Shown here in pieces: positions 24,262 to 37,800 of a DNA stretch of 64,000 bases (positions are counted from its first letter, which is position 1; every line of letters starts with the position of its first letter). This DNA is from Syngnathus acus (Eukaryota; Chordata; Actinopteri; Syngnathiformes; Syngnathidae), in the NCBI RefSeq assembly GCF_901709675.1, contig NC_051102.1, positions 3,207,912 through 3,271,911 of the forward strand, read 5' to 3'. The notes under the pieces are model-generated. The model was not told where the DNA came from. It searched no databases and worked only from the letters and a program-made list of their open reading frames with translations. A program made the position numbers and the translations under genes.

Positions 24262-24639
24262 TCCAGAAACATCCATCCATCCATTTTCGGAACCGCTTAG
24301 TCCCCACGGGGGTCGCGGGTGTGCTGGAGCCTATCCCAGCCGTCATCGGGCAGTAGGCGGGGGACACCCTGAACCGGTTGCCAGCCAATCGCAGGGCACA
24401 CAGAGACAAACAACCATTTGCACTCGCACTTAGGGACAATTTGGAGTGCTCAATCAGCCTACCAAGCATGTTTTTGGGATGTGGGAGGAACCCGGAGTGC
24501 CCGGAGAAAACCCACGCGGGCCCGGGGAGAACATACAAACTCCACACAGGGAGGGCCGGAGGTGGACTCGAACCCGCACCCTCCTAACTGTGAGGCGGAC
24601 GTGCTACCCAGTGCACCACCGAGCCGCCTCCAGAAACAT
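24262..24639 (-). mobile_element. tRNA-derived SINE with 11-bp target duplication
   Basis: The element body is 24273-24628, read on the minus strand. At its 5' end is a tRNA-like head with a perfect B box (GGTTCGAGTCC, 24574-24564) and an A-box-like TGGTGCACTGGGTAGC. The 3' end is a short TGGATGGATG tail. It is flanked by a perfect 11-bp duplication, TCCAGAAACAT (24262-24272 and 24629-24639), the mark of LINE-machinery retroposition. This is the best preserved of about five family members in the window. Confidence 0.85.
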
Positions 24640-26010
24640 TATTTTCTTTAATTTGTTTTTGGTTTTAGAACATGTTTTTTTTTTTTTCCTGTAGTTATTT
24701 TGTTGGCTTTCCTTCACTAAAAATATATTGGTGGGGACATATTACTCTGTAAGAATGCAAAAAAGAGTATTTTCAGTGCTGACACTCTACCCACATTCTT
24801 ATCACCAGTTGGTCCTCTTGAATTAGAAGCATGCACGACAGATCTCTTGTCCTCTCATCCACAGCCACAGGCGACAATCTGACTCAAACTCACAACTTCT
24901 CACTGAAGCGGAAGAAGGCGGACAAATCCAAGGATGGCTGCACCACATAACACTTGACATCACTGGAGTCTTAAATTTCATTTGAGCTTAGGCTATAATA
25001 ATAATTACCCGGTAATGCAACAACCTGTTAAACGTTATTTTCAAAATACAACCTTTCCACCCAGCTGTTTCGTTGCAGTCAGAAAAAAACAGCATAGACG
25101 TGAATCAATATGACGTTGATGCAGCCTTAACATAAGGAGCATACATGTGTGAAATGTTGCTGCGAGCATCTGGGAAACTCTTTCAGTCATTACTTTAAAG
25201 AGTCGAGTTTGTGCACTTACTAAAATCGTTTTGTCAAAATATCCCCCGCATATAAAGCATTTTATAAATGTGGGCGTTTGATTAATCTTAATTGACATTT
25301 TTAAGGCGTTAAGCCATTGATCACAAGCAATGCTGGGGGAAACAAAAAAAAAAACCCGGCCGCTGCGGTGGACCTCATCAGTGACGCTAAAGAATCTTTA
25401 CGAGCCACGGGAATAGAGTTGATAAATACAACAACCGACGACTATCGTACAGGCAAGCCCTAGTTCAAACACCGGTGCGAGGTGAGTCATTAATCCACCG
25501 CGGCATTGCTACTGAGGAACTGTCCAGTCCTGAAGGTGTCACGCGCCAACGCCAGTCGACTGCAAGGTGCAAGACAAACATACCTCGTTCAGCTCTTCAC
25601 ATCATCGCTAAACACCTAGCATCCAAAGACACGTCCCTTCCTGTACCCACGACGATGTCCACGGAGAGTCACCGGCGGAATGTGAGTGTGAGAGACTGTG
25701 TGAATGTGTGAACGTCAATGTGTGGGCGGGCATCAAGTGGCGAAAGCAAGCCTGCGCTTAGTGGCTGACGTAAATGTGTCAAGCTTACCACCCACAGTTC
25801 CGGTGTTTTCTTCAAAAATAAAAGTTTACACCCCCCCTCTAATTGTGATATCACATTCATGCGCTTAAATAAGTTATGCAGGCCTGTTAGTATTAAAGAT
25901 GATTATTATTATCCAGAGTTGTAAAATGTAACCTGTTACACAAAGTACCACCTGAAAAAAAAATACTGAGCATTTCAGGAGACTTCCTCAAACAAAAAGT
26001 TTTGCTCAGG

Positions 26011-26356
26011 GTCTATTGCACAGGTGTCAAACTCAAGGCCCAGGGGCCAGATACGGCCCGCCACATCATTTTATGTGGCCCGCAAAGACAAATTGTGCAT
26101 CAAATTCGTGTGTCATTGCTAGAATTGCAAATTGTCTTCACTTTTAATCATATCTTTTTTTTTTTTATATTTGACCAGTTTTTACTCGTCTGATTTGAAA
26201 ACGAGTTATTTGTCAGTTTGTTTAATAGCTTTTACTGTATATAATATGAGGTGCTCATACATTTATTTGGGTTGACAGTCATAATGGCTCTCCGAAAGAA
26301 GCTATGACTACAATGCGGCCAGCGAAAAAAATGAGTTTGACACCCCTGGTCTATAG
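26011..26356. mobile_element. hAT-type MITE, second copy
   Basis: The 330-bp element 26019-26348 is nearly identical to 2485-2813 in the same orientation, with CACAGGTGTCAAACTC and ...GACACCCCTG ends. The flanking target duplication is GTCTATTG / GTCTATAG, 7 of 8 matching. Confidence 0.85.
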
Positions 26357-28952
26357 CCTCAAGCTAAAAGATCTGTTTGCACTGTAATTTATTATGTCTG
26401 CTGATTTAGCAGGGATTTTATTTTGTAGGCAAAGTGGGAAAACAATTGTGAAATAGGCCTACGTTTACTGTGATTTGACATTACTACCGGGTTCTTGCAG
26501 GTTTGCCTAAGTGGAATTTAAGACCTTTTAAAGAAGATATTTCAAGTATACACTATACTATATATACAACTAAACAAGATATTTCATCACATTCTCAACA
26601 TTTTTGCGGTCTCTAGAAGCATTAAAATGAGTTGAGATGCAGCCCTTTTCAATGAATTTTCATATCCTGATGCCTGGGGCAAACATACCATTTGAGATTC
26701 CTTCATGTTTTCTCTCTGGAGTCCAGATATTATTTTAAGAACAACTGCGCTGAGCATTGTTTTCATTATTGTACTGATTGAAACTGCTGAGACAAAGTAT
26801 ATAGTAAAGTATGCATGATCATCCACTTTAAACTATATCCATCTGATGGAGTTATGTTATGTAAACATGAAAGATTCTCAAAGGTCCATCACTGTTCCTG
26901 ATTTGAAGTGCTAATTTTAAGACAGCTAGCTTCCCCCCCCCCCCTCCATTTGCATTACATTAAAATTGCCTCTACAGGTGAAAGGTGTTTGATAATCCTG
27001 CAGCCCCTTTGAGTACATTTAAGATTTTCCAATGGGAAAAATTGATAAATGTGTTGGTTAAGTCAAATGTAGATAAATGAACATTTCTAAGAATCAAAGA
27101 AATGCTTCACGCGTATGATAAAGATTCACATGTTACGGTCATGCGTATGTCCACAAAACTATCAATCTCTCAATAAGCCTCAAGGTGGCAGCAAATAACT
27201 ACTGTAGTGTGTACGGATGAACAGTACAACGTATTACTCCTGCTTATACAAAATTACAGTGTTTGTTTTGTTTTTCCAAATAAGAAAAAACACAATCATC
27301 CATAAATAGATGCAGGGTATTTGACATGGCATGTCTTAATTTTTTAGTTTATTTAAGATTAATAATTTAGTAGGTGACATTCTGGGCCTTTCAAACTGCC
27401 ACATAGCTCCAGTTTAGGGCATTAGGGGATTCCTCATGATATAAATTGAGCATGGAGAATTTTGAGAAGTCACTGGTTGACAACTGTGCAGCATATATTT
27501 GTTTTGGAAGAATTAAAAGAAATGACATCAAACTGACGGAGGAAATATAAAGGCATACTTTGTCTGATAGATTTCAACTGGGAGTGTCTGTATAAAAGAC
27601 TATGAGACTAGACTATGTGGCTATTGACACACCTAGCAATGTGCATATATTCAATGGTTGCAATTTCAAACGGAGCATGACAGCAGACATTCATGTAAGG
27701 AACCGGTCTGGATGAGAGGATGGAAGAATAAATAATAGATTTCCGACTTTAGATCATATCAATAACAAGACAAATATTTCCGAGGTATTAGGCTCATAAC
27801 ATTTGTGCCAGATAACCTGAAAAAAACCATCCAAGTGATTAATACGATTGAGCTTGCCAATACAAACGATAGCTTCGTGCAAAGGAAGAATTAGTTTGCA
27901 TTATGAGGAATCTATCTTTTTACAGCGTGGGTGTTCAAACTTCTTCACAACTGCAGTGGAAAAAATGGTGTCCAGATACATTTTACTTTTTTAGTTGTAT
28001 ACAGCAGGCTGCTGAAATATGGATGGTGAGTCATAAATGGCCCCCGACCTTTAGTTTGCGCACCTCTCCTTTACAGTATGCACGTTACAATACTGTGTTT
28101 TTTTAATTCTATTTGTCAAGTTAGTTACATGGTACCAGACCACAAAATAATATCTCGAGCCACTTTCTATATGACACAACCACATACAATATTTACACAC
28201 TGGATTAAAGGCATCCAATAGGTCCTCATTAGCATGCACTTTACAAATGAAAGTTTTCCTGAATTATGAACAGTACCAAAATTGTATGTGTCAAAATCCT
28301 GTCTCCATGTGTAAATTGGGAGAGACATAAATTTGTGGTGTGAATGGTGTGAAGTTTGGAAATAAGTATAATATATATATTATAATAAAATTAAAATAAA
28401 TAGGCTAAATTTAACATTTTAAATGATTATTTGTTCAATGCCGCATATAGCATTTTTTATTATCACTTATTTCATGTGAACTAATTTTAAAGAAAACCAG
28501 CAAACTGGTGAAAAACACTTGACAAACAAAATCCCTACATAACGAACGCACCAGTTTACGAGCACCTGCAGACTAGATTCAATAACGGGTAATAAGTGGT
28601 CCACCAACAGCGTGGAGAACTTGATTTTGAAGTCTACGTAGACAACAATTTTGATTAGGGAACGCTGGCAAACGCTGAAAGAAAATTTCAAGTCAGGAAA
28701 TTGCAAAGAAATCCGGTGGACCATACTTTATAGAAAAAGAACAAACAAAACACGACCCTGCAAAGTCAAAAAACAGAACGATACCGTGCAGCCTTATAGA
28801 CTTGTGAACACAAATGTATTTTTTGAGATTCTAGAAAGCAGGAGAGAATAATTTTGTCCGCATCACGTAATCGCGCTATCTATCCTCCAAGCAGAATGAA
28901 GGCGCAGCTGCAGAAACAAGCCAAACCCACCCGGGTGAGTACCCGGGGCGCT

Positions 28953-28960
28953 TATATAAA
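28953..28960 (+). promoter_or_regulatory. TATA box of carbonic anhydrase gene
   Basis: TATATAAA lies 124 bp before the start codon in a locally GC-rich stretch (CCACCCGGGTGAGTACCCGG just upstream). Position and context fit a core promoter with transcription starting near 28985. Confidence 0.6.
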
Positions 28961-29083
28961 TACCTGCTGTGCCACCCCGACTGGTGTCTGACATCAGCTG
29001 TCACTTCTTGGCCTCACTTGTATACATAAAAACTTCTATTTGTCACACCTTCTTGCCATTCCAGGCAGCGCAAAGGAGCAGAC

Positions 29084-31364
29084 ATGTCTCATAAATGGGG
29101 ATACGGATCGAATAACGGTGAGTTATAACAGTTTGTAGTGTCCTGGGGAGAAAATTCTTCTTCTTATTATTATTATTATTATTATTATCATCATTATTAT
29201 TATTATTATGATTATTTTTTATTATTGTTGTTGTTGTTTAACAACTTACACGTTTGATAGGTCCTGACAAATGGGAAGAAGGTTTCCCAATAGCCAATGG
29301 CCCCAGACAGTCTCCCATCAACATCGTCCCTAAGGAAGCCCAGTTTTCACCTTCTCTAAAGCCTCTGAAAATCAAATATGACCCATCCAACTCTTTGGGC
29401 ATTCTCAACAATGGACACTCCTTCCAGGTTGACTATTTGGATGATGGCGATTCTTCAAGTAAGTGGAACTCTCTCCAGTAACTTTCTACAACCGCTATAC
29501 AGTTGAAGTTGTCAATATATGATGGGCATATTCCTGCATTGGCTGCCAATGCAATTATTTAGATATGTCTCATCAGATGCAATCACTTTCAAGGTTTGTC
29601 CAAGTGTTGAAACCCCATTAAAACCTTATCCACAATTTGATTGAGCTGTTTACTGTCATTTATCATCTATGAGTTCATGTTGGCTCATTACTGTACAGTG
29701 GAAAAATATCCTTCCAGCCTTTATTTGGCTGCCTGCCTATGTTGTTTATGCCTCCACCCTGCTGTGCACTGCAGCAGATAACAACATCTGATCAAGTCAC
29801 TGCTCTTTTGCGTCACTATATGACTGAATGTCTCAACACTTTGCCCTTATCATACAAATCATTATGAATTCATTTACAAGTTATTCAGTCCTGAAAAAAA
29901 TAGTGCTATAGGAATTTGAAAGGTGACAAATTAAAGTACTTAACTTTAATATAAAAAATAGACATTTTATAATGAAATACTATGTATATAGCATCATCAT
30001 TTTAACAAAATTGGTCATATTTGGGATGTTATGTTTTTCATAATTCACATGTTGTATCTTTACAGCCCTGACTGGGGGTCCTATTTCTGGAACATATCGT
30101 CTGAAGCAATTTCATTTCCACTGGGGAGGCAGTGATGAAAGAGGTTCTGAGCACACGATCAATGGCATTAAGTTCCCATGTGAGGTACTGAAAAAATATA
30201 TATATATTTTCTTTTAAGTGTTAAAAGTTGTTCATTGTGGCTGGCTGAAAGGGAGCTCGGTTTGAATAACCGTTTTTTTGTTTTAGTTGTCTAAACTAAA
30301 AATTAATAAAACTACTAATTTCTCAAATGATGACTTATCTTCTTTCTACCTTCTTATCTACTTGCATAAACCAACAAAATGTTTTGCTTTTACTGTCTTG
30401 TCAGCTTCACCTGGTACACTGGAACACCAAATATCCCAACTTTGGAGAGGCAGCCAGCCAGCCTGATGGACTTGCTGTGGTTGGGGTCATACTCAAGGTG
30501 GGTCTACTAGATCAAGTCAATACTGGTGTCCATTATCAGTCACTCACAGTCACTGTAGTGTAATGATAAGGTGAGCTACTGCTCTCAAATTTGACGATAA
30601 ACAAAAAACAAAAATGGTGCTTTCTTTATTAACTGGCTCTGTTGTCCTCTAGATTGGTGCTGCCAACCCCAGGCTGCAGAAAGTGTTGGATGCTTTGGAT
30701 TCCATTAAGACAAAGGTGAAATTCTCCATTTATTTGTTCATTATGAGGACATACTGTTGTAAATTTGTGATACCGATCCAGCTATTCACTATGATAACCT
30801 ATAAATTGTTTTTTGAACCTCCTTCCACACACTCATAATTTATTCTGTAACAGGGAATGCAGTCAACCTTTCCTAACTTTAACCCAGAAACTCTTCTTCC
30901 TGGTTCTCTGGACTATTGGACCTATGATGGCTCTCTGACCACTCCACCTCTTTTGGAGAGTGTCACATGGATTGTTCTGAAGGAGCTAATAAGCGTCAGC
31001 CCTGCACAGGTACTTTTAAGAAACAAACCACCATGCAGGAAATATATTCATTGCATTTTGTTTTGCACTTTGTGAGACAAAATATTCTGTTAGTTCACAT
31101 TCAGTGTCAATATTGTTTTTAAAAAATGTATACCTGTGCTCCTGTAATGATACCACATATATTTTTTGAGTCAACTCTCGATGCATTCAGATCATCGCAG
31201 CTACTGTTTCTTTAAAAGAAAACCTTTCTGTCCTTCATCCTTAGATGGCAAAGTTCCGCAGCCTGCTCTTCAGTGCAAAAGGAGAGGATGACTGTTGCAT
31301 GGTAGACAACTACCGCCCTCCTCAGCCTTTGAAGGGCCGACAAGTCCGTGCCTCCTTCAAATAA
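29084..31364 (+). CDS. cytosolic alpha-carbonic anhydrase (CA2/cahz-like), complete
   Basis: Seven exons: 29084-29117, 29261-29458, 30066-30184, 30405-30497, 30653-30715, 30854-31009, 31245-31364. Together they encode 260 residues, the usual CA1/2/3/13 length. The enzyme hydrates CO2 to bicarbonate and a proton in the cytosol. All catalytic elements are present: zinc ligands in HFHWG and HLVHW, the proton-shuttle His in NNGHSF, the Glu of GSEH and the Thr of SLTTPP. The exon pattern with a 34-nt first coding exon ([11 protein letters not shown]) matches the cytosolic CA genes. There is no signal peptide or membrane segment. Of remembered proteins it is closest to zebrafish cahz and the CA2 group ([31 protein letters not shown]). 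Which fish paralog it is cannot be decided without a tree. An in-frame GTTTTT-rich intron 2 separates exons 2 and 3. Confidence 0.95.
29160..29238 (+). repeat. (TTA)n-rich microsatellite in carbonic anhydrase intron 1
   Basis: Imperfect TTA/TTG trinucleotide run inside the 143-bp first intron, ending about 20 bp before the acceptor. Confidence 0.85.
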
Positions 31365-31637
31365 ATGAGGCCTCATTTATATTAATGTTTCCCAATGTGC
31401 CGTAACACAGTACAGTATTGTGAGAGATCATCAGGGGGATTATCCAGTTTCACTTAATTGGTAGGAAAATGTTTTATTTATGACAAACAATGTAGTATGC
31501 CTGCAACATATAGTGAAAAATAAAATAACTAAATACTCTTATGTTTAGATGGCAATTAACCTGTTATGCAATTTTTGTGATATTTTGTTTGCTGGTGTGC
31601 ATTTTTTTTTTCTTATGTAAAACTTGTGCCTTGGCTT

Positions 31638-31643
31638 AATAAA
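31638..31643 (+). promoter_or_regulatory. polyadenylation signal, carbonic anhydrase
   Basis: AATAAA 274 bp after the stop codon, followed by GT-rich sequence. It would give a 3' UTR of roughly 300 bp. Confidence 0.6.
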
Positions 31644-31649
31644 GAATGG

Positions 31650-33800
31650 GAAACATTGATTTACAGCACTCGAACCGAGTTTGCTGTATGAATTTGTCTT
31701 TCATTTACACAGACTTGAATTGTTTTAGATATACGCTATATACGTGCTCTGTGGTACCAAAAAAACCTCAATCAATAATTGTCGTCGTGAATAATGACAA
31801 GATCGGTCAGTTAACATGTCAATCAATCTTGTTGATATCCATGCTCACTCACGTCCCATGCGCATAACTTGCGATTAAAACTGCGCGAATTATGGACATT
31901 CTGTCTTAATGGACTCAAGTGACATCCTGACTGATGCTTGAGGATGTTGGCAGTGAGTAAAACATGAGTAGTGCCCTAAAAAACAAGGCCACAACAAAAT
32001 GTAACATCAACTGACAGGCCAACATCAACAGAAGACATAGCAGTGACATTAGAATGTGATTTGAACTAGATAGTATTGGAGGGTGCAAAACAAGAGGCAA
32101 GATAATACTAACTGAGGGAGTTGAACGACCAGAATGTACCATATTTTTAATTGAAGCAAATTAATTAAAAAATGTATGCAGTTTGTATCATCAATCAAAG
32201 CTACTTTACGTTTGTCACAAATTATTGAGCTACATAAGTGACTACAGTATTAAGTAGATAATTCTAAATACATGTTGAAGAAATGCAAACCTAATATTCA
32301 TACCATGAATTAAATCATGTTGTGTTTCCACTCTGTGACATAGTAATAGATTTTAGTTATTTAAAAGTACCCTCTTATTATTTAAAATGTAAATTCATAA
32401 GGGGTGGGGTCTACTCTCTCTTATCGGGCAAGAGCAATAGACTTGTAAAGGAGTGTATGGTTTATCATAACCAATTCACACAACTGTTATCAGACAAGGA
32501 ACATTGTGATAACTCAAACAAGACATATGCTGACTCTGACTGCATGCATTAAGTATTACATACTGTTTTGTAAATTATACAGTACCATTATGGACATGAG
32601 AACACAAATGCAGCAAACTAGCAACCATCATGTACAAGTCTTACATGTTTTTTACATAGAGTTTAAGAGTCTTTCAATATTAATAGTGGAGTTTGTTGTC
32701 ACCATATTTTATCATAATAAATTCCCCTTAGTTTTTAATAAAGAAATCATTGTATTGTAATCTAGTACTTTTCAGTGACGTCACTCACTCTGTACCGTTT
32801 CATTAACCTGCAACATAATAATCATAACGACGATCTTGACTGAATTGAATTGAATTGAAAGGGCTGACGAGCCGAGTAGAAGACTTCATTCATTCATTCA
32901 TTCATTCATTCATTCTGCAGTGGAGGAATATGGCCAACAATGTCCTTTCCAATTCAGCACTGTGTCTGTGCGTGCGTGTGTGCGCGTGCGTGCGTGTATG
33001 AAAGGGGCATTGATGAATAGAAATAATTTGGTACAAAAATTAGGGCACAATTAGGACACGGTTGAAGATGATGCAGACAGAGACTGTGATAGATATGAGA
33101 TTGTTTTGGAAAGTGTTATGTAGTGTTTGCAAGAATTATTGTGTTGTGTTTTTTATTCGACAGACTCTGTGGTGCTATGGTAGAAGGCCGCATAACAAAA
33201 CCAGTATTGACTAGAAATTTTACATAATGAAAGGATTCCCTTCCCTTGCTCTCCACAATAACCATCCCCCCCATATTCCTCAATACAATTTTCCATGGCT
33301 GAGTGACATCAGTAACCATAGCAACTGTATGTTCCTGTCATAAAGTAGACAAAAGGATGATATTGAAGATGGTTTTCATCTGTGCCTTTTGCTAAAAATA
33401 ACAATTGAAACAAACAAAAAAAGGCAAATTAGTCTAAGGGCTAATATTTTTTGTTTTGCTTAAAACTCGAATAATAACTGTAACCAGAGTTACAGGCAAT
33501 TGTTCATGAATGAAAATGTTTTGATTGCAAATATTTTAACAAATATTTAACAAATTAACTTTGTCTTCTAACTTCAACAATTTCGTCCATCCTAAAATGT
33601 GTGTTCCAGATGATTCTTCATTCTCAGACACAATAACAAAATATCTGAAAAGTTAGTTCTATTTTTGAAAATGACATTTTGTGTACCTAGTTTAATTGAG
33701 GTTGGAGGGTTTGAATACGTTGATAAACAACATACAGCCAGTACAATAACATTTCTTTGGTCAACGCATTGAGAAGAGGCGCGATCTTACAGAAGTCGAT
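31650..33800. other. intergenic, carbonic anhydrase to buc
   Basis: AT-rich with no coding potential that I recognise. It holds a short (CATT)n array at 32887-32915 and a GT/GC-rich run near 32966-33000. Confidence 0.6.
32887..32915. repeat. (CATT)n microsatellite
   Basis: Seven CATT units. Confidence 0.95.
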
Positions 33801-33830
33801 GTTATCGCTAGAGTTTGACTCCCCCTAGTG

Positions 33831-33993
33831 TATAAAAGGTCAAACGCTTGCAGCTCAGCGAATAATATGTGTGACGTCACCGTTGATGGGGTTCAAGCCA
33901 AATGAGTTGAAGGTTCACACACTTGGTTGATGAGTAGTTACTTAAATTCAGGTGTGCAGGAGCATGCGTGTGATGCTTCTTCTAAGTTTCTAG
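33831..33993 (+). promoter_or_regulatory. candidate buc promoter and 5' noncoding exon
   Basis: TATAAAAGG at 33831-33839 is followed by a stretch ending in the donor CTAG|GTGGGT (exon end 33993). The first buc coding exon starts with an acceptor (TTATTATAG, 34891-34894), so an upstream noncoding exon is required. This is the best candidate. A smaller possible exon with good signals lies at 34163-34197. Direct RNA evidence is lacking. Confidence 0.45.
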
Positions 33994-34899
33994 GTGGGTT
34001 GGTTTTTGTTATTCAGAATACTACTGACATTCCTGACAACTGGTAGCTAGTCTGTTGTTTTTTTGTCCTAATGATAATGGTAAATGTTCCAAAATATTTT
34101 TTTAGAAATTATTTTGGTGCAGTTTTATGGTCACCAAGTTTGATGCATTCCATTTGCTGCAGATGACAAAGACAAGCTTGGTAGTTTGAGTGAGCAAGTA
34201 AGTAATAAAAATAAATAAATGGTCTTGCAAATTCTGCTAATCTACTTCGTCTATTGCATGTAAATGCCAATGTTTTATTTTGCGAACCCTAGAATTAATT
34301 GACAGCAGTATTGTCTGTAACTTGGGAGCTGTTGTTTTTATTTTTTTTATTTTAAAGAGTTGATCAATATTTTGCACTTTTAGTGAGACAATTCAATGCA
34401 ATTTGTTTTCTCACAAATGCCTTGCCTGAATTGTTTATTGAATTTCCAACTTGCACTGTAAAAAAAAAAATGCACTGCATCATGACATAAAATGTCATTC
34501 TAAGGCTATTGGAAAAAAAATTGATTCATTCATAGACAACAAAAACTACCAAAATGTTTGGAAGCATATTTTGTGCTTTTATGTAAGCAACATATTTTAA
34601 GCATGGAAGATTTCTTTTCTGCATAATTACTAAGACGAGCAAAATTTGCCACCTTATTTGAAGTACAACTGTTTGACTAAAGCAGTTTAGTTAAAACTAC
34701 TTATTTCTTAATGCATTCAAATGGTGCGATATTTTTATTTATTTTTTTAATTTATTTTTTTTTTTTGCTTAAGTGTTCATGTCCAGTGATTTGTGTGTAT
34801 TTGTTCCTTCTTAGCGTTTAGTCTGTCAACTCAAACTGATCCAGAGGCGTTTGACCAAAGAACTGTTTTTTTGTTTTGTCTTTTTTTATTATAGTCAGC

Positions 34900-37800
34900 A
34901 TGGCAGCTGTTAACAGACCCCCAACAGCTCACCCACAACAAGAGCGGGCACGGCACTTTCGTGCCACCAGTGGTGTACCAAACACCAGACAGCCGGACAC
35001 AGGACCAAGATGCCCGAGCCAAGACCCAGGATCAACACACCATCCCAGACCTGTCTTCTATGTCCCTGCTCCGCCTCCACCTCAATTTCTCCACTACCAG
35101 TGGCCCATGCCATTCCCCTACAACCCGATTGCTGGATTCTCAGGCATGGGTATGTAATACGAGGCCTCATCGCTTTTCAGAGGTATATGTCCTGTAAACA
35201 CTACACTCTTAAAACTGCGGGGTCGAAAATAACCCAATTTAGGGGGACAAATTTGACCGACACAAGAAATTGGGTCAATTTGACCAAACAAAAATATTGA
35301 CCCACTCTCCTGGGTCGGTCCAATTTTTTAAACTCAGCAGTTTTAAGGCATACATGTAAAATTTGTTTTAAGCATTCCCTTCCCACTGGCTTGCTACTTG
35401 ACTTGAAGCAGCATTGCTATTTTGCTGCCTGGCAAGTTGGGTTTTTTTTAACGGTCAATGGCTAGACTTTTTTGTGTTTTTTTTAATCATTGGTGGCTGT
35501 TCAGTAGCTGGAGGCCTTTAGCTGGTTTGTCAAGAACAGATTGTGTTTTGAGAAACTTGCCATGGATCGCAATAATTGCAACTCACTTTTGAGCCGTGCA
35601 ATGTCCTTCTCAAAGCGGTATTGTTATGTAAGTACAGAAAATATTCTTGCCAGGAAGTAATTTTTGAAAGCTGAACCAATGTCACCCAGCAAGCCATGGG
35701 CAGAGACTGTAACAGCTTGCATGGTACATAAAATATACAAGATTGGGAACGATGGAAGATTAAACATGCTGTGGTTGTCATTTGCAGTTTAATAATTACA
35801 TAATTTAAATATTTGCATATTTCGTTCAATTTCACATCAGGACAATTGATTCCTTCTATAGTTTTCTATTGCTTTTATGGTATTAACAGATTTTCTTTCT
35901 TTTTTTTTTGTTAAATTTAACTTTTGGACCTTATTTTTCTACCATTTCTCAGGCTATGGGATGATTATGCCCCCATTCCCACCTCCCCACTATATGGAGG
36001 CTCCAGCTTACGTCATGCCCCACCCACATGTTGACTACAGACATTTTCTACACCCCATGGTCCATGCGCAATGCCCACCGTATCAGAACCCAAACCAGAC
36101 GAGAAGATTTCGTGGTCCGTTTTCTTTCAGTGTTCGTCAAACAACCAACTCTGAAGTCCAAACGGAACCTTCCGAAGGCTTGAGTAGTGACAAAGAGGGA
36201 AGCGTTCATGGAGATTCCGGAACAGGAACTGCTTCGTGTTCTCCATCTTGCAGATCTAGCTCCCAAAAACAAGATTCTGTCGAGGTTGAGAAGTATAGTT
36301 TACCTAGCGTGGACATGGATGTCCAGCGCAGCGGAGAAAGCAGTCCTAGTCCTGCAGAAAATAAAGCTGTAGAGTCGTGTAGTGAAACATCAGAAAAACA
36401 GAATGGGCCTACAGACATGTGCAATTATGAAAATGGCCCTCCCTGCAAGAATGACCGTTGTAATATATGGTCAGTGAGCTCTCAAGATGGTATGGTCCCG
36501 ATGTGTAGCTCTTCACAACAAGAGGATGAGTCTATTCAAGAAAGGCATGTCTCTGTCAGTGATATTTTAAAGTGTTGGAGAGCTGGCGCACCACAGGAGG
36601 CAGTACTGAAAGCAACAGAGAAGGAACTTTTTCACAAAGATCAGCTGGCTTTCAAAACTCGTGAGCAATACGAGGGGGCTGTTTGTCATACCGCCACGAA
36701 GACGGGGAACGGTCCCAGGCTTCTAGGACACAGAAGAGAAAGTGGAGAAGTCAGGGAGCCTCTTTCCAAAAAGTCAACTGATTCCCAGAATGAAGGTGCA
36801 CAGTCATCGAATGATTTCAATGAATCCCAAGAAAATGACAGACGCTTACATGAAAATGCTTCTGGGAGTGTCTCTTATGAATTGCCTTTAGGTACTCCCC
36901 GAGTCGAAAGGAAATTGAATGAGTCGGTGTGGTCTGTGGAATCTATAGGACCCTTTATCCCTAGTAAGGAATGGATTATGCAAAATATGCCGGAGTCACA
37001 GATGGTTGCAGAGATAGCAGAGGAACCTGAAGATGGGTTGTCAAAACAATACGACAGTATTTTAGGTAACTGTGATGGAAACCAGAGCCTAAACCCGCCC
37101 ACCCCAGATTCTGCGCCAATGTCAGGTGGTTGTCTTATTTACAGTACCCCAGCTCAGAAGACAAACCCACCACAAACTCCAAGAAGGAATTCGGCCCAAT
37201 CCCCTGAATCTCCAAAAGAGCACCCTGGCATGAATCCTACAGAAAATGAACCTTTGACTTGTTTACAGAGTGATATCACACCCTCTGGTGAAAGTGGGTC
37301 TCCTGACCTTGCGGCTAATCAAAACCCAAATCAGAATGCATGTAATGATGTGCAACAGGTGAAAATTCCATGCATTGCTGACCAAAGAGAAACTCCTTCA
37401 AGCTCATTAGAAAACATCCCATCAACAACCAAGTGCACACTGAATAATACAGAGGCTGTGAAATCGGTGCCGGAAGTGGAAAGCAGTGATGACCTGAGCA
37501 ATCATCAACTTTGTGTTCTTCTGGCTAATCCCAGAACAGCTGAATTCTCTCCAGGAAGCATGGGACATTGTTTTTGCATTGGCTGCCATTGCAATAAATT
37601 CCAGGAATCCAAATATCCAGTTGAAGAGTTAAAGCCAAATGTGGGATCAAAAGTAAAACATCGAGGTAATCTGCAGCAATATTTGTTTATCAGTTGTTTA
37701 ACTGTTTCCTTAACACGAGATTATCTCTAGCTGTGCGGAAAGGGATCTCAATGAAGGCACGAATACAGACGAAATATGGTCCCTGGAGAAACAAACGGCT

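Larger units (their letters stand above)
14870..28900. other. about 14 kb without a supportable gene
   Basis: This region lies upstream of the dlgap1 coding exons and may hold its 5' introns or be intergenic. The content I can identify is repetitive: MITE 16437-16831, SINE-related pieces at 17638-17880, 21937-22150, 22740-22930 and 24273-24628, a hAT MITE at 26019-26348, and several microsatellites. The longest open frames (21016-21447 plus, 23038-23409 minus) show no recognisable domain or splice support. Confidence 0.6.

Noticed and set aside
24560-24628. A tRNA gene on the minus strand
   Set aside because: The A/B-box sequence is the head of a SINE with a target duplication. A cloverleaf acceptor stem is not formed.
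37666-37730. buc reading through the donor at 37665 to a stop at 37728-37730
   Set aside because: A donor and a downstream in-phase basic exon give a better model, but a retained-intron end is possible.
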